Source: Symsagittifera roscoffensis (lineage: Eukaryota > Xenacoelomorpha > Acoela > Convolutidae). From it: DNA of 64,000 bases. Below are positions 39,820 through 52,186 of the stretch, one piece after another (the stretch's first letter is position 1; each line of letters opens with the position of its first letter). The stretch lies in contig NW_026971067.1 of the NCBI RefSeq assembly GCF_963678635.1, positions 62,001 through 126,000 on the forward strand. Direction: 5' to 3'. A program made the position numbers and the translations under genes. Below the pieces are notes generated by a model. That model saw only the letters and a list, made by a program, of their open reading frames with translations, searched no databases and had not been told where the DNA came from.

Positions 39820-40740
39820 TAATCCCATATCCAGGTTAGCAGGTTTTTCTTTGTGCTAGCTTGTTTTTGAGATTGATCGGACACAGGTTCGCGACTCGGA
39901 GAGTTCTATTCCAAAAATTCTGTTCAGCCAGTTTTCTTCGTGGTCTTTGTGACTGAAACAGGGCAGAATGGGTAGGATAGGTAAAAGTTGTCGATAGAAT
40001 TTTATCTGAACTATCAAAGTTATATGAAACTTCGACAAACTCAGTAGATCCACTAATTGTAGATACTATGGTATTGGCAGAATATTTAATTTGAGTAACG
40101 AATTCTTGAAGATATTTCATTGCCTAAAGACCATTTGCAGAATTTCTTCTGTACACTCTCCTGTAAACGTTTGACTGTAATATTCACGGAAGACACAGGA
40201 GAGGCAAAGATAAGATTGGGTAATACCATGCGCTTGCAAAGGTTGAGCTTCGGAAAGGGCAGAAGACCAGAAGAATTCCTCTTTAGCATGTAAAGAACAG
40301 CTAAAGCTTTCTTCGTGGTTATTACAGAGTTTTTGATATGTGGCAACCAAATTAACTTTTCCGAGATGCTTTTGGGCGAAAGTTCGAGGAATACCATCTC
40401 CATTAAAATGAATTGATAATTGATCTGTTATTCAAACTCAGGTGACTGCATTTGGGAACGTTGAATGGCATTCTATTAGAGACTGACCTTTGGTATTCAA
40501 ATCGGGTTGTAGGTCTTTAATTCGGTCGTTTGGATTGAAGATAAATGTTGCATCATCCGCAGCTAGTAAAGGCGTGGAGGCTTTACAGACACTGGGCATT
40601 TCGTTAATGAATACGAAAAAGAGAAGAGGAGCGAGAATTGAGCCCTGTGGAACTCCACTGTTAACGGTTATACGTTGGTTTCAGTATGTAGAACGAGTTG
40701 CTGTAAGCTTTTCTGCATAAGCAGATACGCCCAAATTTAG
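39820..40740 (-). pseudogene. Non-LTR retrotransposon RT fragment in AOX intron
   Basis: Minus-strand pieces in more than one frame give SGVPQGSILAPLLF, AADDATFIF (active site), LPHIKNSVITTKKAL, ASPVSSVNITVKRLQ, and the usual end region RRKLAEQNFWNRTLRVANL. Frameshifts separate the pieces. It differs in sequence from the RT at 11753-12781, so it is another family. It lies antisense within the 4.9 kb intron. Confidence 0.75.
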
Positions 40741-43510
40741 TTACACGCAAAGTCATGACCCTAAAGTATTGTTTCTTAGAACGTTTGGCTCCTCTAGGCT
40801 ATTGCAATCCTACTTTTTAATATGCAACTTCGTAAAATAATTGATTTCTCCGTGAAGCTGACGCTAATAAGCAAAACTTACATGTGCGTGCTTTTGTATT
40901 TTTTTTCAGTAGTAAGTTTCAAAGTGCGATCACGCCAAAGATGGATTTTTGTGGGTTGACTTTAGAATTTTTTGTGGGGCGACTTTTGAAGTGCAGTTCA
41001 ATTTCATTTACTAAATGAAAGGCAAATAATGCTCTCCAACTCAGAAAGCGGAAATAAACTTGTAAGTACCGTAATTGATAGCGGAGTTCTCGTGGTACTG
41101 TAATTGAAAGAGAATGAAGATTGACTGTTATTTTTTATTTGCTATTGATGTTTTTTGCTGTTGATCGAATGCAAGGAAAGCAAGATAAAATTCAAAGGGC
41201 TTTAAATGTGAAAATTTTGGAAAAAATTAAAAGTCAATTATCACTTCCAAATATCTTTTGGCTTTTCAAACGATGGGGATTGTGTCTCTGAAACTTTTGT
41301 TGCTGAAGTTTTCCCTAATTTTTGTCACTGATTTTTTTTCCATATTTTGGTTTCCGTCTGATTTTCTATTCACTAGCTTGCAATGTAGTGTTTACAAGGT
41401 GATTGGATGTTTCTTGACAGAAATTAGCAATAAAGCCGATGCTCACCGATTTTGTTGTTCGACGAAAGGCATCGTAGCATCAGCGCATTTGACAACTTCG
41501 GAGTTTCTTAATTGCTGATTCAGATCTTTTGTTTGAGTGGTGTTAGGACTGTCCAACGTGGAACTTATAGGAATAATTAGCAGTTTGATTATTTTTTTTT
41601 GTTAATTCATTGTGGCGGAGTCAAGTGCTATGATCAAAAAAAGGAACGATCAACATGTTTTTCTCATCAGTTATTCATCGAAAGGATTCGATACTTTAGA
41701 TAAAAGCTTCTATAGCTGAAGTTGATTTTCGAAGTCCAAAGTTTTTTATGCTCAAGATTATCCTTCAACTGATATCTGTTCATTATTAACATAGTTTTTA
41801 AGCGTTAAAGAGCGAAGTGCTTTTACAACTTTTGTGCGTTCATACATTTTACGCTTTTATGAATTCTAAAAATAAAGTAAACTGCGCTTTCAGATTACAA
41901 AAGTGCGAATGGCGTGAAAAAACGTCAACGAATTCTAGTTTCAAAAGTGGATTTAAGTTTTTAGATTTCCCAGCGAAATAAAAAATTACCCATTGATCCA
42001 GTTTGAAATTAGGTTTTTTTTCAAAAAATAGTCAATGAAATTGTTTCTCAAGTTCAATGAGCTTTAGCCTATTTTTTTCCCGAAAAATGAAAAATGTTCG
42101 ATCCTATTTGTTCGGTTTTCTTGTTATCTTTTTTTTTCCAAATTTCTCTTGACGATGTAATGATTTTTGATCTATAGTTTTTGGTTTCCCTTGGATCATT
42201 TTTCGTAGACCGTGTTAACAAGTTATTTAAGATTGTTTGGAAACTTTCTAAAAGAAAAATTTTCATAGCTGAGGAATATAGTCAGTGAACATGTGCTGTA
42301 TGCTTCTTTTTTGTCCAAGGGGTACATCAGAAGAATAGTTTTTTCTTGAACTGAACGCTTTTCTGACAATTTAATGATTGACACAGTTGGCAAACTGGTC
42401 CGTCTTAATAGATGCGTTAACTTGAAGAAATTTTTTACTGTTATTGTGATACCTATGACAAAATTATTGGATTATTATGACCAACTTTTTGTCGACAAAT
42501 TCAAAGACAAGTTTTTTTTTTCCCAATTGACTTCAGTTTTTCAAAGTAATCTTTTTTAACCCTAAAGTTAAACGCCTCTAGCAGTTTAATTGAATCTCCG
42601 ATTCTGTTTCAAAATAAGAGCTACTAAAATTTGTAAGTTTATTGCTGCATGCTGTCGGGAGCCCTCTTGGGAGGCTCTGATTCTAATTGCTAGTTTTCGA
42701 TGCGCATTTTTTTCATCTTATGCAATCGTAACCATGAAGTAGTTAGCATCGACCTGAATATTAGAGTTTCAAAAGTAAGATTACCCCCCCCCCCTTAGAT
42801 TATATTTATATTTTAAAATATTATCAATTTGATTTTTGAGTTCGCTTCTGATTACGTGTTACTCAGGTAGCCATTGAGTGAATTCTATTTTATGTATTGT
42901 CATCTCTGGGCCTGTATGAAAACTAAAATTTTATCTTTTCTTCCTATTGGAAATGGGAAAAAATGACGAATTCCAGAAGTAACTGAGAAACCAAAAGTTA
43001 TAAACACAGTAAATTGAAATTCGAGATAAGTCGATATGAAATATTTTACAAAAGGGTAACAATAATCACTTTAAATTTTTTATTAATTATTTTATTATTA
43101 ATTATTAATAAAGTTTATTAATTACTTTAAATGGGTCCAAGCTGAGGAGGCAGTCGGTGGAGTTTATCGTTAAGCTCATTTAAGCTTAAATGGTGGTCAG
43201 AAAACTGCTTTTTAGACTAGCTATAATTTTTATTTTAGCTTTATTAAGCTTTTTTCAGTTTTATTTTAAATAACTTCGTTTCAAGTTCGTTAAACGAAAA
43301 GGATATTGCCAACCTCTGAAGTAAATAGTTTTACTAATAAGACTAGAGAGGGTTAGTATCAGTACGAACCTTCTTTTTTCTAGCCTTACTCGCAAATAAG
43401 TGTTCACTTATTTGGTGGCACTTTTGCTATAATCACGATCTGTAGCTGTGAAAATTTCATAGCATGTGTTCTCTGCTTAATTTGTGGCTAGTGTTTATGA
43501 ATTATTAAGC

Positions 43511-43583
43511 GTTCGTAGCTGAGTTGTTAGTGCGGGAGACTCGTAATCTCTAGGTCGCGGATCGAATTCGATTCTTAGCCGGA
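43511..43583 (+). repeat. tRNA-like sequence, probably a SINE head or tRNA relic
   Basis: It has an A-box-like TAGCTGAGTTGTTAGTGCGGG, here given in two parts as TAGCTGAGTT and GTTAGTGCGGG. An anticodon-type arm follows (GGAGA / CTCGTAA / TCTCT, five pairs, loop with CGT), then a B-box-like GGATCGAATTC. The acceptor stem does not pair and the T stem is poor, so it is not a working tRNA. It fits the 5' part of a tRNA-derived SINE; the ~100 bases after it may be the body. Confidence 0.5.
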
Positions 43584-43745
43584 TTTTTACTAAATCGAGG
43601 TTTATTTCTACTTTTCTTCGTGCACTAAGTAGAGCTGCTTTTTGTCGTGTTCTCGCAAGTGTTTGCGATGCGCAGCCTTGCCTCTGTGTCAATAATTGAT
43701 TTATTATACAATAATTTTAACCAATCAGTATTATCTATATTGTAG

Positions 43746-43962
43746 GTGCTTAAAAGAAATCACAAAGCCGAACAGCTCTATTTCCGATTGGAGCAACACA
43801 CCGGCGCCTAAATTTGCTGTCGACTATTGGAAGCTAAAAGAAGACAAACAATCAGTCAAAGACATGTTCATTGCCATTAGAGAAGATAAGTTCAAACACC
43901 TGGTTGCTAATCATGTTATGGCTTCAATTAGCAGAGATGAAATGAGAGCTTTGAGGCAATGA
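43746..43962 (+). CDS. AOX: Alternative-oxidase-like protein, exon 2
   Basis: The acceptor AG is at 43744-43745. The single base G completes the split Met codon, and the frame continues as CLKEITKPN. The conserved C-terminal AOX block follows: TPAPKFAVDYWKL corresponds to the usual APAIAxDYWRL. REDKFKHLVANH stands where the family has RADEAHHRDVNH, so the ligand Glu is Lys while the matching His and the final NH are kept. TGA is at 43960. AATAAA at 44129-44134 is a likely polyadenylation signal. No further exon is needed to complete the family's usual length. Confidence 0.88.
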
Positions 43963-45564
43963 GAATGATAGTAAAACAGTTAAACTACGAAGCTTGATTA
44001 AACTGATAAACTTAGATTGTTGATTCTAATCTAGGTTACAATGAAAGTGAAACTTACAATTCTGAATATAATTTTATCTTTTTGTTAATGTTAATAATTC
44101 TAAACTAATGGTCTCAAATGCAAATGAAAATAAATAGCTGAGCTAGCGATCAGGTTAATGGAAGCGGAAACCTTTTTCCTGGAACTGGTACTTGAAAAAA
44201 ACTTAATTTGGAATCTAATTATGTTCTAATTGCGCTTAACTTAATTTTAATTCTAAAAATGATAAATGATAAAAAAAGCTGAGTTCTAACTATGCTAGGG
44301 GAGGTTAATGGGAAATTGCTTACTTTTTCTTCCTATGGTACCTCGTAACCCCCCTACTAAAGGAGTTTCCCCCATACTAAAAAGAATTGAGAGCATATAC
44401 GAATTTTGTACCTTGCAACGATTTCCCCCTTTTGCAAAGGGGGTAGTTAACAAAATCCGGTTAATGTTGTATGTGAGATCAGTGAAGCAATGAGTTTTTG
44501 TACAAAAAATGAATATGCTTAATTCTGATTTTCCTTTTGTTCAACTTCCTCCTCTCCTATTGCAAGGGGGATGAACTTGGTTTTCAGGTCAAAGTTTTGC
44601 ATATTTTCAACTGGTGAACTAGTGCTCTATAGGGGTGAATGTTCGTTACTAGGTAGCATAGAGGAGTATAGTTGAAGAGTTCCCCCATTTTTTCTGTATT
44701 CTTCTAATGCTTGAGTTTTTCCATCAGTTTTTTCTTAATAAATGTGTCAAAACTTTTTTTTGAAAACTGAGCCTAATTTTTGTCAATTGAGTTTCAAAAT
44801 ATTTGAATTTAAATCAAAATAGAGGTTCTTTTCTTAAAATGGAATGATTGAATATTAAATTTATTTTGAAATTTAAAATTGTGAGATGATTTGCATCTAA
44901 TTTACATTGTATTCAACTGCAGGTCTGAAATGAGGTTATTATGATACAACAGCTAGCCCGATGAGTATTTTAAAAGCTGCTGGCTTTTTGACAACTTGAA
45001 GCCATTTTTTTGAAGTTATGGAATTGACATACATCAACAAATTGAAAATCAATAAATTAAAAACTCATCGTGTTTTGTTGTATTATGTTGCCCTAAATTT
45101 AACAATTGATTGAATTTTACTAACTTTGATATCAAAATATTCTTTCACAAGAAATTAGATTGTTTAGCAACTTTGTTTTCAGAAATAGGGAAGAAATTGA
45201 TTTTTCAATTATTTGCAACACACAGATTATAAGGCGAAGAAGAATTGACTTAAGCTTACACTGCTCAAAATGAATATGTTTTTGGGCTCTTTAAGTAAAA
45301 GAAGAGATCAACTTATTGATCGGTATATGTCACATCATGGGTCCAGAAAATTCTTAGATTAATTATTTTAATTAAATAACGGAAACCTAATATCATTCTC
45401 AATTATCAGCAATATCTTCGATTAATAGACAAGTAACATAACCCAACTTTGTTCGAAGTTTTGTGACTTTTGATTAAGTTGCTGCAAATTAAGTCCAAAA
45501 CATTAATTTTCAAAACTTAATCTTTGAGCCCAAAACTAATCGCCGAATTAGTTTATTTAAACAT
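43963..45564. other. Intergenic region between AOX-like and anoctamin genes
   Basis: The two genes end toward each other here. The region contains the AOX polyadenylation signal (44129) and AT-rich sequence with several runs of C or G (for example 44350-44450). No gene or known repeat is recognised. Confidence 0.5.
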
Positions 45565-45924
45565 TCATCTTTCGTAATTTGGGCTACTTTTCCCGGTCGA
45601 ACCCTGTCTGTAAGATTCCTGTTGTCTTTTATTATCCCTTCGTTTCAAATTCCTGGTTAGTTTCTTGTAAGGTGTCCCTTCTAAGTTCTCTCTTACACTC
45701 TTGTACTTAATTGTACTCTTCAATTTGTCTCCTTTTTTAGCCGCTTCTTCCAGCCGTTTTTGGACTTCGTAGTTTTCCTTTCGTATCGCGAGTAGCACGT
45801 GACTAGGAGTGTCGGGTATCATGTAGGCGAGCAGGAATTTGACCACGAAGCAAATATGTTCGAAGACTAATTCAAACGAACGTGCGATATGATTCAATAC
45901 GTTACCAATTTTTCGTGCACTTAA
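45565..45924 (-). CDS. Anoctamin (TMEM16), last exon
   Basis: The minus-strand frame encodes the last transmembrane helix region of an anoctamin: ARSFELVFEHICFVVKFLLAYMIPDTPSHVLLAIRKENYEVQKRL. It matches the family pattern of VFEH, then VKF, then IPD.P..V...I..E.Y. A basic, Ser-rich cytoplasmic tail of ~65 residues follows. The stop codon is at 45565-45567. The proposed 5' boundary uses AG at 45925-45926 (GTTTAG). Anoctamins are calcium-activated chloride channels or lipid scramblases with ten transmembrane helices. Confidence 0.82.
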   Translation of the reverse strand, partial: LSARKIGNVLNHIARSFELVFEHICFVVKFLLAYMIPDTPSHVLLAIRKENYEVQKRLEEAAKKGDKLKSTIKYKSVRENLEGTPYKKLTRNLKRRDNKRQQESYRQGSTGKSSPNYER

Positions 45925-46551
45925 CTAAACGTCTTTTTTTTCCAGACATTTTTATATTGGTATGATAATTTTTGTTTGAATCGTTCCAAAAACAGATTTT
46001 GTAAAAAAGCTTAAAAAAAATCTGAACTGGCAGTCGGAAGTACGTGCATTATATACATTCTCTTCATAAGTTTTTCGTTTGATGCCGTGATAACCCTTAT
46101 CCAATAATTGATCAAAGCTATTAATTTTCCAATTAATGAATAAAACTTTTAAAAACTTAATGCGATAAATTCTTTTGATTGTGTTCGGTTTTAAGTGTAA
46201 AAGAACGAAGTGATTTTCAGTTGATAGATAGTTCTTGTCGATTCTTTTTGCTTGTTTTTCAGGAACAAGTTATAAGACAAAAACGCCAATTACGAAGTTC
46301 TTGAAACTCAGGAGAATCTCACGTGATATAAATTTTTGAACAATTCGAGTTGATTTTTTGGTTTACTTTTTCACCTTTTTTTCAATCTTCTGTTGGCTAT
46401 CCTTACCTTTCCTGTAGATTTTATTCACTATTTTGCCAGCTATCAGTTTGCGTAACCAGTAAAATTCATTTTTACACTTTCTTTTGAATCATATGGCTTG
46501 ATGTGACTGACTCAAAAATATTTTGAGCTGGTTCTCGAGGGTTTCGTCTTT

Positions 46552-46637
46552 GCCGAACGAGCTCGTGAATGAAATGACCGCAGCATTCACAACTACTGAC
46601 ACCCAAGCAATGAACTCCATGATGGCGTACCACATTC
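46552..46637 (-). CDS. Anoctamin exon (transmembrane helix region)
   Basis: It starts after TTTCAG (AG at 46638-46639) and continues the split Gly codon of the exon at 50710. It encodes MWYAIMEFIAWVSVVVNAAV then ISFTSSFG, corresponding to the family's IGxWYxIL...ITNAxxIAFTS. No good GT donor is visible at the 3' end: the open frame runs on to a TGA near 46493. The region that in other anoctamins carries the extracellular loop with the YRDxR block is not found between here and the last exon. That exon is either highly diverged, deleted, or missed by me. Confidence 0.78.
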
Positions 46638-47689
46638 CTGAAACAATCAATTTCAGTAGTTTTGAAGTTTATAAGTGTCGGTGAACGCAGTGAATACGTT
46701 TATACAGAATGTGTTGTTTTTTCTTTGCGGGGGTATTTCCAGAAAAAAAATCTCTTAAAGTTGTTCATGTTCAAATTTGATCTTTTGCTGGTGGACTTTT
46801 GATTTCTTTCCAAGTTAATTTCGAACTCTTTCATTGAAAAAAGAAAACTATTCTCATCATTTACCAAAATGAAAATTGCGCAAAAACGTGATCGACTTCT
46901 ACAGTGCAATAAAAAGTTCACTTGTTGCTCCAGTTTTCTCACATTGGGATAAATTGATCGAAAAATTCACAAAAATTTCTTGAGTCCCAAAGAATTTTAA
47001 TAGGCCATCTAATTTTTTTGTTAGAAATTCAAAAGTTCATGTTTTTTCAACAACGAAAACAGGTCAGTTAGTTTTTCGGTCAAGAGTTCCATAGAAATAA
47101 AAACTTTACTAATCGCGACTCTGTTTTCTAATCGATTTTGTGAAAAAAAGTTTTCACTCTCAATCATTTTTCTTTTTTGGTAATTTGGTTTTTGGTTTAT
47201 TTTCAAGCTTGCATTCAACTCAGTTTATAAACACATCAAATCACGATCTTCAAATACAGAAAAAGAATGGATGTCTGAAAAACACATAAATCAGTTTTGA
47301 AAATATCAAAAATGGATTCAGCCTTAGGAATGTAGTTTTCAATAAATTAAAGCTCTTGTAACTCAGAGAGAACCTCCGCTCCATTGTTAAAAAAAAGTTC
47401 AAAAATATATTTCTGTCTTTGTCGCGAGAACGTATTTTCATATCGATTTGGTGCAGTAATTTAAACCCTGCTTGACTTACGCAAACCAATTTCAAACAAA
47501 TCTGAAGGTACTTAAGTTTTCCTTGCGAAAAAAAAATTGTAGTTGTTTTTGCGAAGTGCATTTGCTTTTGTACTTAAAAAAGTGGTCTCATTTGTAATTT
47601 GATTTTGTTTTGTTTTTAGTTACTATCTCCCTTAGGCTATATAGTATATATCGTTTAAGCTATATCGTATATTCCAATGGTTAAAATTT

Positions 47690-49010
47690 TTTTTTCAATT
47701 TTCCTATTTGAAATCAGTGTTTACTTCACCAAGTTTGAAAGTTGCAACCTCATAATGAGATGCTGTCAGGATTTTGCGATTTCGGCCGCCATATATCAAT
47801 AAGCAGATCTTTTAGGCTATGAGCGGCAATTTTCGAGGTTTTTCAAAATTTTCTAGAAAAATTTGGTTTTTAAAAGCTTCTAAAAACTTCAAATCGCAAC
47901 CCTGTAGTTGGGGGATGCCAGGGTAGTCTAAAAGGCTGCGAGTCTTGCCTCCGAACCTTATTTCTCAAATCCTTGTAGTTTTCGAGATATGACGTTTTTC
48001 AAATGATTTTTCAAAAATTTTCAAAAACTTAAGATATTAAAAATTCAATAACTTTGAAGATCTCAATCCTGGAGTTGGGAACTGCGATGGTACTCTCAAG
48101 AGTTGCGAATCTTGCCTCTGAGTATGACTGCTCAATTCCTTGTATTTTTCGAGATTTGATGTTTTTTAGTATTTTTAAAAGAACTTAGATTTAAACAATT
48201 TACAAAATTTTGAAAAGAACTTAGATTTAAATAATTTACAAAATTTGAAGTTCCCACCTCTATAATGAGGCTTTGCTAGGGTACTCCCAGGAGTTGTGAG
48301 TTTTGTCTCCAAATATGACTGCTCAAATTTTTGTAGTTTTTGAGATATGACGTTTTTTCAAATTTTCAGAAAACTTATAGAAAATTTTATTTCTTCTAAA
48401 TTTGTATTTCCCAACGTTTTAGTTTAGGTGTGTCAGAGTAGTCGCAAGGTCTCAGATGTTGCGAATCTTGCCTCCAACTGTGACTGCTCAAGTCTTATTA
48501 GTTCTCCAGATATGACGTTTTTTTTTGAGTTTTCAGAAAACTCAAATTTTTTTCTTCAAATTTTGAAGTTCCTAAGCCCCTGTAGCTGGGGGCTATCAGA
48601 ATACTCTCAGGTATTGCAAAAGATCTTGCCTGCAATTGTGGCTGCTCAAATTTTTTCGGTTGTTTATGAGATATGACGTTTTTTTTTCTCTGGTTTTTTT
48701 CAAAAAAGACTTTTTTTTAGAAAACTTAGTTTTGGGTGTCTCAAAATTTCAAATTCCCAATGCTGTAGTTGGATACTGTAATCTTGCGTCCAAATGCGAC
48801 CACCCAGTTAGTTTAAGATTCCGAGATGTGATGTTTCTAAGTGTTTCAAAGATTTTAAAGTTTTTCAAAGAACTTAAATATAAAAAACTTGATGGTTTTT
48901 AAAATTTTGATTTGAAAAAATTTGAATAAATTTTTTTTTTCAAAATTTGAAATAACCAACAATGTAACTCGGTGCTGTCAGAGTACACTCAAAGGATGCT
49001 GATTTTTTTT
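47690..49010. repeat. Diverged tandem repeat array, unit ~165-190 bp
   Basis: About eight diverged units repeat the same series of phrases: CCTGTAGTTGGGGG-like start, GCTATCAGAGTACTCTCA, GTTGCGAATCTTGCCTCC, ATGACTGCTCAAATT, TTGTAGTTTTCGAGATATGACG, then an AT-rich part. Clear unit starts are near 47893, 48061, 48245, 48415, 48570, 48760 and 48960. A related piece is at about 62330-62400. It lies in an anoctamin intron. No coding function is seen. Confidence 0.75.
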
Positions 49011-50709
49011 CCAGTATTTATGGTTTTTTATGAGTTGTTACATATTCTAAGCACCGGAGGTGCGTTACCCGCTAGTTGCTTTCAAAAATGCAAAACTTTT
49101 CTCATTATCGAAAAACACCGATTTAAATATTAATACCACAATAATACCACGAGAAAAGCGCAGACACGGTGAACAGTTTGCATAGCGTTTTCTCCATGAA
49201 GGAAAGATTGTGTTTGAATAATGTCATACATAAAAAGTCGATTTGAAAACAGAGCTACAAGGAAAACTGAAAAATGTCACAAAATATTCGTCGCAAAACT
49301 TTCATTATGTATTTGTCATAAAATATGTTAGTCATATGTGCCAAACAATTTGTTTTTTTTCTTGAGTAAAAGCAAAAGGTTTTGAAATTGCAAATTAGAA
49401 TATTGTAAAAGTTGTTTTCCTTAGGTAAAATACATTTAAGTTTTAACTCAGTTTAAATCTAAATGAAAGCTTCTTCAAAGTTTTTTAACCGTTTGATGCA
49501 GTTGCTTAGCACTTATTTTGTTGGATTTGAATCAAAATTCTTGATAAATCCTGCTAACCACTAAAAAGCCTAAAACGGTTAAAACAAAAAAAATCAGTTC
49601 CTTTTTTAGTTAAGCAGCCAGAGGACAAATAACAAGTTCAGTTAAACAAGCTTAACAAAATGTGGCAGACTCAAGAGAAATTGCTTTGGCTATTAAACCC
49701 GTGCAAATATTTTTTAGGCGGCCAAAGTTTGAAGAAATAAGAACTATAAAACGAACCAAAAAAATCTGTTCTTTGTTTGAGCTATATGTATATGAAGTTC
49801 TGAAACTTTTCAGTAAAATCTCAACATTGCAGTGAGTCAGTCATTATTTTCAATTTTCATTGAAAGTTTTCAAAGTAAATGACTCTTTAGCAGAAAAGAC
49901 ACGACTCCAATGTCTCAAAACAAGCCAAAATTGAGTATAAATAACAAAAAACGATTATCTGTACGTAATTGTGACACGGAAATTTTATCGAAAGTTATCG
50001 ACTTGAATGAATTAGTTTTGAGTAGGTTTTTGCACAATTTAAGAGAGAACTATATAGTTGTTTCTTAAGTTTTCACAGAGTTTCTTTGTAGACATTTTAT
50101 GGCTGGATCGGTTGCTAAATTGAACGAATGTTTAAATTAGGAATAATTTGATGAATCATGCTGCCTGAGACCTTTTTTTTGCTTTTTTTTAAATTTTTTG
50201 TTTTGAGCAGTTTTTTATCCTATTTTCCTCAATCAGATATTCATAGAACTTCATAGTAACAGAAGGAAAAAATTTTTCTTAATTCAAATAAATTGTGACA
50301 AACATATGATTCTCAAGAAATGGAAAGTTCGTTCGCGGCACTTTCAACAGGCTGGATAGCCTCCAGTGTCCGTTCAAGCTGGTGCTCTTCGAAGGTTAAA
50401 CTACAAAATTTTCGATACATTTTTGAAGCGCGCATAGCTTGAAAACAAATTTATTGTTTTTATTTATACCGACCCACATTTACAAGCAGATCGCGAACGT
50501 TTTGCTTTTCATACTTTTCATCATAACACGCCACGTCTAGCCATAATAGCCATACATGTAAAACGACTATATTAACAGAAAATTTGAAATGTGCGGGGAA
50601 GTGTCAAAAAGAGCCGCTAATAACAGCGCACGTGAGTTTCGAACCTCGATTACATGCATGCTAACCAAGAATCACCTTCACTGCGCCAAATTGCCTCAAA
50701 AGTACTCAC
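49011..50709. other. Anoctamin intron sequence
   Basis: AT-rich sequence with A- and T-runs. No gene, exon or clear repeat is recognised. Confidence 0.4.
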
Positions 50710-50842
50710 CTATATCTTCCGCAATGTATGCCACTGGCCGTCTGTAGTCCCACAACATTCTCTGGGGATCCACACGCACATCAATCAGCCAGAACACCAG
50801 AGCCAGTAGAGGACCCAGGGGAATAGAGGCCGCAAACAGAAC
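50710..50842 (-). CDS. Anoctamin exon (pore/arginine-rich region)
   Basis: A 133-bp exon between AG (50843-50844) and donor GTGAGT (GT at 50708-50709). It encodes VLFAASIPLGPLLALVFWLI then DVRVDPQRMLWDYRRPVAYIAEDIG. This is the strongly conserved anoctamin stretch with FPLAPLLAL, IEIRxDA, RRP and DIG. It ends in phase 1, and the next exon supplies the rest of the Gly codon. Confidence 0.92.
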
Positions 50843-50944
50843 CTTACAAGACGATGGATTACAATAGTTGTCAAGTTGGCTACATAAAATGCTTGTCGAT
50901 CAGCGACACAAAAAATTTGCGGACAAAATTTACGTCACAAGCAT

Positions 50945-51336
50945 TTAATTACAACCGAAAATTTTGACGACCTTTTTATTAGGTCAACCAAATTGGTTTT
51001 CCGAGCTCTCCTAAAGCACTATAAAGACCGCAGATAGACCAAATTTTCCGCGCCGCAGGCAATTTTTTTCTAAAAACAGGTCAAAAAAGCCGTTTTTGGG
51101 CACTTTTTGGAAAATTATGACAAAAAACTTCGCGTTTTCTTAGCGCGCGCTCCCCCTCAAAGTTAGTATAGATTGGCGTGTATAGATTTTAGTGTCAATC
51201 GAACGAAAATGGATTTCCTGAAAAGTACCAAAGGGGGGACCCTTTGGGTCAGCAGGGGGTCGAATCCTTGAGGGGGGGGGGGGGGGGAGAGGAACATCCG
51301 CCCCATTGCCCCCCCTAAATCCGCCCCTGATTACAA
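50945..51336. repeat. Interspersed repeat ending in AATCCGCCCCTGATT
   Basis: It begins near CGAAAATTTTGACGACCTTTTT and ends in AAATCCGCCCCTGATT. The same two blocks, the second in inverted form (AATCAGGGGCGGAT), are found at 63938-64000. This suggests a non-autonomous element family with GGGGCGGAT-type ends. It contains a G-run of about 18 near 51275. No coding capacity is seen. Confidence 0.55.
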
Positions 51337-51339
51337 CTA

Positions 51340-52186
51340 CAACAACATTCGTCTAGCATGTAAGAAGACACACGGACTGCAAGTTTCCTTTTTTGTAAAA
51401 TCACCTGTACTTAGCAAGCAAGCTTTTCAATCTGGACATATCATCGTTTCCGCTGACAAAAAACACCATGTGTTTTGCACCACTAGATGAGAAGAATTTT
51501 TTTAAAAATCAGTAAAATGGTGACTGCTCAAATGACATAATTCCCAAATGCATTAAACTGAAAAAATTACCCTAAATGACATAAGTTTCAGTGTTTTATT
51601 ACAACCAAAAACTTTTTCAATCAAAATTCTGAAAACTTGTGTACAAGATCTGGATTTAATTGCATCCAAACAAATTTGATTCCTGCAATTTTCTCTAGGT
51701 GGAAAAATTCACTATGATTTCTGTATACCTGAAACTATTTAGTAAACAAACTTTTCTGATTTGAGTAAAAAGTTTGGAAATTTCTTTGATATTTAGATTA
51801 ATATCAACGATTGAACAAATAATACAACTACTTTTAAGAACTTGCCCGCAGAATTGCTTTCTTCTGAAAATTTATCATTGTTTATTTTGTGTGGAGTTGA
51901 TTATTTTTTTTTAAGTTTCCGTAAATCCTTTTGCGAATTAGTCCATTTAAGACGCAATCGATATGGTCTGGCAAGGATAGTACCACTATTTCCGGATTTT
52001 TTTTGAGACAAATGACCTGAGTTAGAAGTTATCCACCTGCCGTAAAAAAGTGCATTTCATAATTTATCAATTTTGTTCAATAAACTTGGTTTCTGTTTTT
52101 GAAGTTATGGTTATTCGTGTTTGAAAATCGTACCCCCAAAATTTTACGAAATTACAGTCGAACGAAACGATTATTTTCTAATTAAA
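51340..52186. other. Upstream region of the nested gene
   Basis: AT-rich sequence within an anoctamin intron. It should hold the promoter of the plus-strand gene starting at 52187, but I see no definite element in it. Confidence 0.4.

Larger units (their letters stand above)
38809..43745 (+). other. Intron of the AOX-like gene
   Basis: A GT...AG intron of 4,937 bp. It holds the RT fragment at 39820-40740 and a tRNA-like sequence near 43511. The rest is AT-rich (T-runs, a C-run at 42782-42795, ATTAATT repeats around 43080-43130), with no other gene seen. Confidence 0.8.

Noticed and set aside
43511-43583. Functional tRNA-Thr (CGT)
   Set aside because: The acceptor stem does not pair and the T stem is weak; a SINE or relic is more likely.
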